Below are positions 5,482 through 12,509 of a stretch of 12,532 nucleotides of DNA, in pieces (within the stretch, counting starts at the first letter, position 1; every line of letters starts with the position of its first letter). This stretch comes from Leptolinea sp964397625 (GTDB taxonomy: Bacteria > Chloroflexota > Anaerolineae > Anaerolineales > Anaerolineaceae), in the NCBI GenBank assembly GCA_964397625.1, contig CAYNJT010000080.1:1-12532 (forward strand), read 5' to 3'. Below the pieces are notes generated by a model. It was given only the letters and a program-made list of their open reading frames with translations. It did not search any database and was not told the origin of the DNA. Made by a program: the position numbers and the translations under genes.

Positions 5482-6228
5482 ATGCAGCGCATCGCGTTCC
5501 TTTCCGATATTCACGGAAACATTCTGGCACTTGAAGCGGTTGTCCGTGACCTGAAACAACGGGCAGTTGAAACAGTGATCACCCTGGGCGACCTGGTTTC
5601 CGGCCCTTTGTGGCCGCGCGAAACCATTCATTTTCTGATGGCACAGGACTGGGTACAAATCGCCGGCAACCACGAACGCCAGTTATTGACTCTGCCTGAT
5701 TCCGAAAAGGGTCCATCTGACCGGAACGCGTATTCACAATTGAATGAAACCGAACGTGACTGGTTGCGCGCGTTGCCAACCGGAATGATTTTTCAAAATG
5801 AAATCGTAATGTGCCACGGCGCGCCCGATGACGACAAAGTCTACCTGCTCGAAACCATTGAAAATGGTCGTACGCGTCTTTCCAGTACACAGGAGATACA
5901 GTCACGATTGGGGCAAATTGCCTGCCCGGTGCTGGCCTGCGGCCATTCACACACCCCGCGCGTCATGCAGATGCTCGGCGGACCATTGATCATCAACCCG
6001 GGCAGCGTGGGTATGCCAGCCTACACAGATGACGGTTCCAGGCCGCATGTTGTTGAGACCGGTTCACCTCACGCGCGGTATGCCATTCTGGAGAAGAACG
6101 ATAATATCTGGTCGGCGCAGTTATTGGCGGTTCCTTATGACCACGAAATCGCCGCGCGGCAGGCTGACCGGCTCAACAGGCCGGAACTTGCCATGGGGTT
6201 GCGTACAGGTTATGTGACCGCCGGATAG
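5482..6228 (+). CDS. Calcineurin-like metallophosphoesterase (YfcE/MJ0936-like)
   Basis: This 248-aa phosphoesterase has the full dimetal set: DIH (Asp9, His11), GD (Asp37), GNHE (Asn63, His64), CHG (His112) and GHSHTP (His155, His157), plus the family INPGSVG near 171-177. Such enzymes cleave phosphomonoesters or phosphodiesters with Mn or a similar metal; the natural substrate is not predictable. The ATG is preceded only by a weak GAGAG. It is 17 nt after the PhzF-like stop and likely the last gene of that operon. A short GC-rich inverted repeat without a T tract (about 6228-6249) follows before the two-component genes. Confidence 0.9.
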   Translation: MQRIAFLSDIHGNILALEAVVRDLKQRAVETVITLGDLVSGPLWPRETIHFLMAQDWVQIAGNHERQLLTLPDSEKGPSDRNAYSQLNETERDWLRALPTGMIFQNEIVMCHGAPDDDKVYLLETIENGRTRLSSTQEIQSRLGQIACPVLACGHSHTPRVMQMLGGPLIINPGSVGMPAYTDDGSRPHVVETGSPHARYAILEKNDNIWSAQLLAVPYDHEIAARQADRLNRPELAMGLRTGYVTAG

Positions 6229-6237
6229 CGCGGTTAG

Positions 6238-6265
6238 TTTAACCCCGCTTCAACCCATATATAAT
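6238..6265 (+). promoter_or_regulatory. Promoter of the two-component genes (leaderless), with an 11-bp repeat
   Basis: A perfect TATAAT (6260-6265) ends 7 nt before the response-regulator ATG, so the message probably starts at or next to the start codon; no Shine-Dalgarno is present. The -35 region is weak (TTTAAC at 6238-6243). TTTAACCC (6238-6245) and TTCAACCC (6249-6256) are near-identical and 11 bp apart, the spacing used by OmpR/PhoB-family dimers, which may point to activation or autoregulation. Confidence 0.6.
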
Positions 6266-6272
6266 ATCTTCC

Positions 6273-6968
6273 ATGAGCTCCATCCTGCTGGTTGAAGACA
6301 CACGTGAACTGGCGCAACTCATTTTCAATGAGCTGGAATCCAATGGATACCAGGTAACCCGGGCGGAAGACGGCGAGCAGGCGCTGCGCCTGTTCACAGA
6401 AACCCGGCCTGATCTGGTCATTCTGGACTGGATGCTGCCCAAGGTTGACGGCCTCGAAGTGCTGCGCCGTATCCGCCAGAATTCAGCCGTGCCGGTGCTC
6501 ATGTTGACCGCCCGCCGCGAAGAAACAGACCGGGTAATCGGCCTTGAACTGGGCGCGGATGACTACCTTACAAAACCTTTTGGCATGCGTGAATTGATTG
6601 CCCGCGTGCACGCCCTGCTGCGCCGCAGTGAATTGATCCAGTCGGTGTTGACCTCCGACAGGGCAAATCCGGAAGTCACTCTGACGTGCGGTCCCCTCAG
6701 CCTGGATCCGGCCGCTTTCATCGCCAGCCTGAACGGGATTCCACTGGAATTAACCCGCACTGAATTCGATCTGTTGTCACTGCTGGCACGTAATCCGGGA
6801 CGCACCTTCAGCCGGAATTACCTGCTGGAAACCATCTGGGGCGAATCGTATATCGCAGGAGACCGCTCTGTGGACAATGCCATTCTTCGGTTACGCCGTA
6901 AGCTAGCCGATCTGGGGGATTCCATTGAAGCTGTCTGGGGGATCGGATATCGCTTCAACCGGCCATGA
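6273..6968 (+). CDS. OmpR/PhoB-type response regulator
   Basis: This 231-aa two-domain regulator has a receiver domain (residues 3-118) with acidic pocket Glu8/Asp9, phospho-acceptor Asp52 (VILDWMLP), Thr79 and Lys101 (YLTKPFG). A winged-helix DNA-binding domain (about 132-230) follows, with ELTRTEFDLLSLLARNPG and the recognition-helix region RSVDNAILRLRRKL, ending VWGIGYRF. It is phosphorylated by the kinase encoded next, with which it shares a 4-nt ATGA overlap. Its likely targets are the four TGTCRYA boxes upstream of the hydrolase-transporter operon, whose 11-bp phasing suits this family. The start at 6273 lacks a Shine-Dalgarno and appears leaderless. Confidence 0.96.
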   Translation: MSSILLVEDTRELAQLIFNELESNGYQVTRAEDGEQALRLFTETRPDLVILDWMLPKVDGLEVLRRIRQNSAVPVLMLTARREETDRVIGLELGADDYLTKPFGMRELIARVHALLRRSELIQSVLTSDRANPEVTLTCGPLSLDPAAFIASLNGIPLELTRTEFDLLSLLARNPGRTFSRNYLLETIWGESYIAGDRSVDNAILRLRRKLADLGDSIEAVWGIGYRFNRP

Positions 6969-8410
6969 AAGAAAATTTCAAAGCTACATCCCTTCTTTTG
7001 GCTGTCCATCCCCTGCAGGGTTTGCTCGAAACCTACCTGATCGGATTGCTGATCCTAGCCATCGCGTCCCGCCTGGAAGGGGTTGTCGATCCATTTGTGG
7101 TTCAGGCGGCTATGTTTTTCCTGTGCGGCGCCTGCGGAATGTGGGCAGTTCTGCGCATCCGTTTGCCCAAAACAGGGTGGTTCCGGCAAATCATTCAGGA
7201 TGCCGGTATAAGCCTGGCGATCAGTCTGATCATGCTGTTCGGCATCCGCGAATCAGGAAATTTCCTCCACTGGGATGCCGTCTGGAGGTTGACCCACTGG
7301 TATGAATCACAAATCCAGGTCGTTTTGGCCTGTACCGGGATAGGATATTTCTTCGCNNNNNNNNNNNNNNNNNNNNNNNNNNNNNNNNNNNNNNNNNNNN
7401 NNNNNNNNNNNNNNNNNNNNNNNNNNNNNNNNNNNNNNNNNNNNNNNNNNNNNNNNACCCTGATCATACTGGGATTTTTAGTCACTCTCTGTGTGATCCT
7501 ACCGCCTTCAGCCCTGTTTTCCTATTTTGTTTCCCGCCGGGTTACCCGCCGCCTCGAAGCCCTCACAAAGACCACAACAGCGCTGCGAAACGGAGATTAT
7601 CAGGCAAGGGTGGAAGTGGTCGGGGAAGATGAGATCGCCCACCTGCAATCCGACTTCAATGCCATGGCGGATAAGCTGTCATCCACCCTGCGCGATCTGG
7701 GTGAGGAGAAAAATACTGTTGCCCGCATATTGCAATCACGTCGCGACCTGGTAGCCAATGTTTCCCATGAACTGCGCACCCCGGTCGCCACGCTGCGGGC
7801 GGCCATGGAAACCCTGCTGGAACGCTGGGATGATACCCCGCCGGAAGAAAACCGGCAAAAAGTCGCGCTGATGGAAAGTGAGGTGCAACATCTGTCCGCT
7901 TTGATCGATGACCTCTTCACTCTGTCACAGGCAGATGTGGACCATCTCTCGCTGGAATGTTCCCCCACCGATCTGCACCCGTTGATCCTCCAGGTGGTTG
8001 ACTCGATCTCTCCGCTGGCCTGGCAATCCGGCCGGGTGGAAGTGACCGCGCAACTGCCCAAGGATCTTCCGGATCTGCTGGTCGATCCCCAGCGCATGCA
8101 GCAGGTGCTCCTGAATCTTTTACGCAACGGTGTACGGCATACCCCGCCAGGCGGCATTGTTGCCGTTCTGGTAGAAAGCATCGATGGCGAGGTGCGTATT
8201 GACGTCAGGGACACCGGCGAGGGAATCGACCCTGAGGATTTGGGACATGTATTTGAGCGTTTTTACCGGGGGAAGAACGCTTCGCGGGAAAGCGCCGGCT
8301 TGGGGTTGGCGCTTGTGCGGGAACTGGTGGAAGCCATGGGGGGAAGTGTTTCAGCGGAAAGCGAACCAGGTAAAGGGAGTTGTTTCCACCTGGTTTTTCA
8401 AGTCAAATAG
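6965..8410 (+). CDS. Membrane sensor histidine kinase (interrupted by assembly gap)
   Basis: The kinase begins with an unusually hydrophobic sensor region: about four membrane helices are visible before the gap (residues roughly 15-35, 45-62, 79-95, 117-130). One more follows the gap (165-186). Then come HAMP (about 186-245), HisKA with phospho-acceptor His268 (VANVSHELRTPVATL), and the ATPase domain with N-box Asn388 (NLLRNGVRHTP), DTGEGI (416-421) and GLGLALV (445-451). A multi-helix sensor with no obvious large extracellular domain resembles kinases that sense within the membrane, though the gap could hide more. The 34 unknown residues come from 100 N; the frame happens to continue but the true length is unknown. 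It overlaps the response regulator by 4 nt. Confidence 0.94.
   Translation: MKENFKATSLLLAVHPLQGLLETYLIGLLILAIASRLEGVVDPFVVQAAMFFLCGACGMWAVLRIRLPKTGWFRQIIQDAGISLAISLIMLFGIRESGNFLHWDAVWRLTHWYESQIQVVLACTGIGYFFXXXXXXXXXXXXXXXXXXXXXXXXXXXXXXXXXXTLIILGFLVTLCVILPPSALFSYFVSRRVTRRLEALTKTTTALRNGDYQARVEVVGEDEIAHLQSDFNAMADKLSSTLRDLGEEKNTVARILQSRRDLVANVSHELRTPVATLRAAMETLLERWDDTPPEENRQKVALMESEVQHLSALIDDLFTLSQADVDHLSLECSPTDLHPLILQVVDSISPLAWQSGRVEVTAQLPKDLPDLLVDPQRMQQVLLNLLRNGVRHTPPGGIVAVLVESIDGEVRIDVRDTGEGIDPEDLGHVFERFYRGKNASRESAGLGLALVRELVEAMGGSVSAESEPGKGSCFHLVFQVK
7357..7456. other. Assembly gap (100 N)
   Basis: Exactly 100 undetermined bases, the conventional placeholder for a scaffold join of unknown size. 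It falls in the sensor region of the histidine kinase, so that protein's length and helix count are uncertain. Confidence 0.98.
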
Positions 8411-8449
8411 CAGGAACATGGTACGGGGGAAAGTACAAATTAAAGGATT

Positions 8450-8504
8450 TGCGACAATTTTGTGACATTTTTACGACAGGTCTGCGACAGTCGACCGGTA
8501 TCCT
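8450..8504 (+). promoter_or_regulatory. Four 11-bp-phased response-regulator boxes and candidate promoter
   Basis: Read on the minus strand, TGTCGCA (8489-8483), TGTCGTA (8478-8472), TGTCACA (8467-8461) and TGTCGCA (8456-8450) repeat with exactly 11-bp spacing and 4-nt spacers, two of them A/T only. A 7-bp TGTC element plus 4-bp spacer is the layout of Pho boxes and related OmpR-family sites. The array ends about 9 bp before a possible -10, TATCCT (8499-8504), where activated promoters of this family place their boxes. The TGTC orientation is opposite to the downstream gene, unlike E. coli Pho boxes. It lies between the kinase and the hydrolase-transporter operon. Confidence 0.72.
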
Positions 8505-8536
8505 TTTGTCATCACACAATAAAAGGATATCGAAGC

Positions 8537-10021
8537 ATGAAAATCTCTCGCAAATTAATCTCCATACTTCTGGCAGTTATCTTCCTGACCGGATTGCTCC
8601 TGCCAGCCGCGTCTACCAGCGCGCAAACTGGCAGCCAGCCGGATTTCGACGCGCTGGACGCCTATCTTCAGGCGCAGTTGACAGCCAACCGTATCCCCGG
8701 CATGGCTGTGGCGTTCGTCAAAGATGGAAAGGTCGTCTTCCAAAAAGGGTACGGAGAAGCCGCCCCTGGAAAACCGGTCATACCGCAAACACAGTTTTAT
8801 ATCGGTTCGGTAACAAAAGGATTCACCGCGCTGGCTGCTATGAAACTGGTTGACCAGGGCAAATTGGACCTGGATAAACCCGTTCAGGCCTACATTCCCT
8901 GGTTCAAGACGGCTGACGCGGACGCAGCGGCGAAGATCACCGTGCGCCATCTGTTGAACCACACCAGCGGACTGAACGAAAAAGGCGACCCGAACTCCGC
9001 CGCGTACACATCCACCCTGGAAGAACAGGTTCGCCTGCTTCAATTTTCCAAATCCGCCACTCCCCCGGGAACCCGTTTTGAATATTACAACCAGAATTAC
9101 CGCACGGTTGGCTACCTGGTGGAAGTAATTAGTGGAAGACCGTATGGTGAATTTCTTCGAGAAAATATTTTCAAACCGCTGGGAATGACCCGCACCGTGA
9201 CCGACCCGGCTGACGCCCCCGATTTGGCGCAGGGGTACAGCCGTTTCTTCGGATTTCCATTGCCACAGCAGCAGATTTTTATTCCGGGCGCCCTGCCTTC
9301 CGGTTACCTGATCACTTCGGCGGAGGATATGGCCCGCTACCTGATCGCTTCCATCGACAACGCCCAGCCCGATGGGGCTTCCCTGCTGACCCTGGATTCC
9401 TATTCCCTCCTGCACACCCCGCCCGCCGGCATCGACAGCTCGTACGGCATGGGGTGGATGCTCGATAAAGAAAACGGTTTTCTGGGGCATGGCGGCGCGA
9501 TCAGCTATTTCCAGGCGTTTACCGCCATGAATCTGATAGACCGGAGCGGTTTTGTGATCTTGTACAACCAGGACAGCATGGAAAATATGCTGTTTGAAAA
9601 TTCGAGCATCAATACAGATCTGATCAATTTCCTGGCTGGAAAACAACCGGTGCCAGCCAACAAAGCCTGGGTTGGGTTGATCCTGCTCGCGCTCGCGCTG
9701 GCCGATCTGGCAAACCAGATCCGCCTTTACCGCCTGCTGCCGCGTTGGGTGGAAAAGACCTCAAAACAGAACAGGGTGTGGTTATGGATCAAGGTTGGAT
9801 TGGGGATCACCTTCCCACTGGCTGTCGTGCTGGGTGTGCCGCCGCTGGTGAACACCCTGGAAGGTGGCGCACCGGATTGGATCGAACCGTTCAAGTTGAT
9901 GCCCGATGTGGTCACATGGATTCTGGTGGGTATGGCGTTGAACATCATCCGCAGCGTCATCCACGCGGGTATGCTCCTACGTAAATCAGGGTTAAAGGCG
10001 AACAGGGAGGCGTTCCAATGA
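8537..10021 (+). CDS. Secreted, membrane-anchored serine hydrolase (beta-lactamase / PBP-like family)
   Basis: This 494-aa protein has an N-terminal signal sequence (about 1-30, KISRKLISILLAVIFLTGLL, then an Ala-rich cleavage region ending SAQ). The class-C-beta-lactamase-like domain (about 35-365) carries Ser91-Val-Thr-Lys94 (SxxK nucleophile motif), Tyr183-Tyr-Asn185 (YxN) and GHGG at 317-320 in place of KTG. Three C-terminal membrane helices follow (about 377-395, 416-437, 457-480). The family includes DD-peptidases, esterases and D-amino-acid peptidases as well as beta-lactamases, so drug hydrolysis cannot be assumed. The catalytic domain should lie outside the membrane. The start at 8537 begins the signal peptide and follows AAGGA; an in-frame ATG at 8462 lies inside the regulatory boxes and is unlikely. 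The stop overlaps the next gene by 4 nt. Confidence 0.92.
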   Translation: MKISRKLISILLAVIFLTGLLLPAASTSAQTGSQPDFDALDAYLQAQLTANRIPGMAVAFVKDGKVVFQKGYGEAAPGKPVIPQTQFYIGSVTKGFTALAAMKLVDQGKLDLDKPVQAYIPWFKTADADAAAKITVRHLLNHTSGLNEKGDPNSAAYTSTLEEQVRLLQFSKSATPPGTRFEYYNQNYRTVGYLVEVISGRPYGEFLRENIFKPLGMTRTVTDPADAPDLAQGYSRFFGFPLPQQQIFIPGALPSGYLITSAEDMARYLIASIDNAQPDGASLLTLDSYSLLHTPPAGIDSSYGMGWMLDKENGFLGHGGAISYFQAFTAMNLIDRSGFVILYNQDSMENMLFENSSINTDLINFLAGKQPVPANKAWVGLILLALALADLANQIRLYRLLPRWVEKTSKQNRVWLWIKVGLGITFPLAVVLGVPPLVNTLEGGAPDWIEPFKLMPDVVTWILVGMALNIIRSVIHAGMLLRKSGLKANREAFQ

Positions 10022-10809
10022 CACCGGAAAATATCACACGTCGTGATTTTCTGAAGACTTCGGTGGCCGGTCTGTGCGCCATATGCCTTGCCGGATGCGG
10101 ATTTTCCATCGATTCGTCACCCGAAGAATATTGGGCCAAAAACAAAGACCTTCTCATGAAAGAATATCGAAAAATGACCAATTCGGCTGCCAAATACATC
10201 CGCGAAAAGGTCAGTCCGGAAGAAACGGAAGCCATTATCGCCGAAACCCGGAAGAACTACGACCAGCTCCTCCCGCAGGTGCCGTATATTGGCGGCGACC
10301 GCAATCAATTGACCGAAACGCTGTACAAATCGGCCGTCGCGTTGGCCCTCTACCAGGCCATGAAAGCTCACGGTCAAGATGTAGAGGAAACCGGGCGGGT
10401 GATGTACCGGGTGATGGAAGATGAGTTCAATTTCAATGAACCGCTTGCCGGCGCGTACTCACGCAACCCGACCGGCAAGGTGGAACAGGAAAACTTCCGG
10501 GTGATGGAACGCTGGTCGCAAAAGAGCACCTATCCGGGCGACTGGAAATTAAAGTTCATTGAAGGAGATGGCGCCAATTTTGACTTCGGGGTGGATTACA
10601 CCGAATGCGGGATCGTCAAATTCTTTAAAGCACATGACGCGTTTGAACTGGTTCGCTACATCTGCCTGGGTGATTTCCCGATCAGCCGGGGAATTGGATC
10701 AGGTTTGGTACGCACAACAACCCTGGGCAGCGGCGGTCCGCGCTGTGATTTTCGCTTCAAAGCCGGGCGGCCCATTCAAATGGAATGGACACCGGATTTC
10801 TTGAAATAA
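10018..10809 (+). CDS. Tat-exported lipoprotein, L-2-amino-thiazoline-4-carboxylate hydrolase family
   Basis: The 263-aa protein starts with a twin-arginine motif (TRRDFLK, Arg8-Arg9) and a lipobox LAGC (Cys27), so it is probably exported folded and lipid-anchored outside the membrane. The C-terminal half matches the ATC hydrolase family: DFGVDYTECGIVKFF (189-203), then GIGSGLVRTTTLGSGGPRCDFRF (about 225-247), with conserved-looking Cys197 and Cys243. The founding enzyme opens the thiazoline ring of a cysteine precursor in Pseudomonas; most relatives have no proven substrate. A surface-anchored version in an exporter operon is unusual and suggests action on an external compound, which is inference. 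GGGAGG precedes the ATG, which overlaps the hydrolase stop by 4 nt. Confidence 0.83.
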   Translation: MTPENITRRDFLKTSVAGLCAICLAGCGFSIDSSPEEYWAKNKDLLMKEYRKMTNSAAKYIREKVSPEETEAIIAETRKNYDQLLPQVPYIGGDRNQLTETLYKSAVALALYQAMKAHGQDVEETGRVMYRVMEDEFNFNEPLAGAYSRNPTGKVEQENFRVMERWSQKSTYPGDWKLKFIEGDGANFDFGVDYTECGIVKFFKAHDAFELVRYICLGDFPISRGIGSGLVRTTTLGSGGPRCDFRFKAGRPIQMEWTPDFLK

Positions 10810-10820
10810 AGGAATGCTAA

Positions 10821-11723
10821 ATGATACAGAACATCATTGAAGTGCAGAACCTGAGCCGGAATTTTGGCAAGAAGAAGGCGGTTGACAACCTCTACCTGCA
10901 GGTACCACCCGGCTGCATCTACGGTTTTCTCGGGCCGAACGGCGCAGGGAAGACCACCACCATCCGTATGCTGCTCGGTTTGATTCACCCTGATAAAGGC
11001 AAGATCAATCTATTTGGAAAACCGTTTTTAAATGGAGATATTCAAGCCCTGAAAAGCATCGGTGCGCTGGTTGAAGCCCCCACGCTTTACCCGCACCTGA
11101 CCGGACGGGAGAACCTGGAGCTCATCCGGCGGCTGACTGGCGGGGAAAAGCGTGAGATTCAACGGGTGCTGGCGGTCGTGGATATGGAAAAAGACGCCGA
11201 CCGCCCGGTGCGCGAGTATTCGCTGGGGATGTGCCAGCGCATGGGGTTGGCCCTGGCGCTTTTCGGGCAGCCGAAACTTTTGCTGCTGGATGAGCCCACC
11301 AACGGGCTGGATCCAGCCGGAATCCATGAGATCCGCGAATTGATCTGCCGACTGCCCAATGAAGGGATCACGGTTTTCCTGTCCAGCCACCTGTTGAATG
11401 AAGTGGAGCAGATGGCTACGCGTATCGGTATTATCCGGTCCGGCAGCCTGATCTTTCAAGGAAGCCCCGCGGAGTTGCGATCGCGGTTTCAGGACAACGT
11501 CTCTGTGGTCACTGATAGATTGGATGAAACCTGCGCCTTCTTGAAGAACGCGGGCTGGCAGGCTGTCCATCAGATCAACCATCACCTGACGATACCGGTA
11601 AACGGCCTGTCGGATGCCGCGCTGATCAACACGCAGCTCGTGCAGGCTGGCCATCAGGTCTATCAGATAAGCCTTGAACAACCCTCGCTGGAAGATATTT
11701 TCCTGTCATTGACCGGAAATTAA
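10821..11723 (+). CDS. ABC transporter ATPase, BcrA/LanF-like (E-loop)
   Basis: This 300-aa ATPase has Walker A GPNGAGKTT (38-46), signature SLGMCQR (134-140), Walker B LLLLDEP (153-159) and H-loop His190 (SSHLL). The Q-loop Gln is replaced by Glu85 in GALVEAPTLYPHLTG. An E-loop here is characteristic of LanF immunity ATPases and is shared by bacitracin-type BcrA relatives. The C-terminal extension (about 213-300, ending SLEQPSLEDIFLSLTG) is also typical of that group. With the next gene it forms an exporter thought to remove membrane-active compounds; the substrate is unknown. AAAGGA precedes the ATG and the gap to the lipoprotein gene is 11 nt, so it belongs to the same operon. Confidence 0.94.
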   Translation: MIQNIIEVQNLSRNFGKKKAVDNLYLQVPPGCIYGFLGPNGAGKTTTIRMLLGLIHPDKGKINLFGKPFLNGDIQALKSIGALVEAPTLYPHLTGRENLELIRRLTGGEKREIQRVLAVVDMEKDADRPVREYSLGMCQRMGLALALFGQPKLLLLDEPTNGLDPAGIHEIRELICRLPNEGITVFLSSHLLNEVEQMATRIGIIRSGSLIFQGSPAELRSRFQDNVSVVTDRLDETCAFLKNAGWQAVHQINHHLTIPVNGLSDAALINTQLVQAGHQVYQISLEQPSLEDIFLSLTGN

Positions 11724-11736
11724 AGGAAAGGAAAGA

Positions 11737-12498
11737 ATGATCTACCTCAAACGCGCGCTGAGCGCAGAATTATTGAAGTCACGCCGCACATTGATGCTCC
11801 TGCTGGCTTTCCTGGCTCCCCTGGCCATGGCTTTCCTGGAACTCGCCGTCGGGTTTAACCAGGGGATCAAGATGTACAAAATAGGCGGCGATAGTTGGAA
11901 GACGCTGATCGACCATACCATGATCCTATGGGTATTGATCCTTTTACCCCTCTTTGTTACCCTTCAAATGGGGTTGATGGGCGCGATGGAACACAACAGC
12001 CGCACATGGAAGCAGCTTTACTCACGCCCGCTGCCCCGCTGGAGCATCTATCTTGCCAAACAGATCATCGGCATGGGGCTGATCGGCATCAGTTTCATCG
12101 TGCTGGGTTTGTTTTCCGTCGGCGATGGCCTGCTGGGGCGGTTTCTTGTACCGGATTTGGGTTTTGACGCTCCCATCCCCTGGAACTACCTGGCCCAAAC
12201 CCTGTTTTTCTCTTTTCTGGCAACCTGGCTGATCATCTCGATCCATCTATTCATCAGCCTGTATAGCAGCAGCTTTGTATTTGCCATGGGCGTCGGGATC
12301 GTAGCCACCGTGTTTGGCCTGGTGGTTATGGGGTCAGATTACGAGCCTTTTGACCCCTGGATCATCCCGGGAGTGGTGGCCCATAATATCTTCAATGGCG
12401 ATACATATATGCAGCCTTTGCTAACTGGATTGATCGGCGGTTTAATCGTCTCCGGGATTGGTTGTTATTTCACCACCCGCAAGGATGTTTTGCAATAA
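11737..12498 (+). CDS. ABC-2 type transporter permease (BcrB/LanE-like)
   Basis: This 253-aa membrane protein has about six helices (near residues 18-38, 62-86, 106-128, 150-174, 178-198, 224-244) and no nucleotide-binding motifs. The N-terminal SAELLKSRRTLMLLLAFLAP and the MEHNSRTWKQLYSRPLPR loop after helix 2 (about 87-104) are the pattern of ABC-2 permeases of the bacitracin / lantibiotic-immunity type. It follows the ATPase by 13 nt, with an AAGGAAAGG ribosome binding site. Such permeases act as homodimers or as LanE/LanG pairs; whether a second permease follows beyond the window is unknown. Confidence 0.92.
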   Translation: MIYLKRALSAELLKSRRTLMLLLAFLAPLAMAFLELAVGFNQGIKMYKIGGDSWKTLIDHTMILWVLILLPLFVTLQMGLMGAMEHNSRTWKQLYSRPLPRWSIYLAKQIIGMGLIGISFIVLGLFSVGDGLLGRFLVPDLGFDAPIPWNYLAQTLFFSFLATWLIISIHLFISLYSSSFVFAMGVGIVATVFGLVVMGSDYEPFDPWIIPGVVAHNIFNGDTYMQPLLTGLIGGLIVSGIGCYFTTRKDVLQ

Positions 12499-12509
12499 GG
12501 GTTGTTCTG

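Noticed and set aside
8462..8536. Upstream in-frame start for the serine hydrolase at 8462
   Set aside because: It would add 25 residues before a good signal peptide and would translate through the TGTC boxes and promoter; 8537 has a ribosome binding site.
8555..9646. 363-codon minus-strand open frame opposite the serine hydrolase
   Set aside because: The plus strand encodes clear signal peptide, SxxK, YxN and GHGG motifs; the antisense frame is a codon-bias shadow without family features.
11028..11681. 217-codon minus-strand open frame opposite the ABC ATPase
   Set aside because: It lies wholly antisense to a gene with all ABC motifs intact and shows no recognisable domain.
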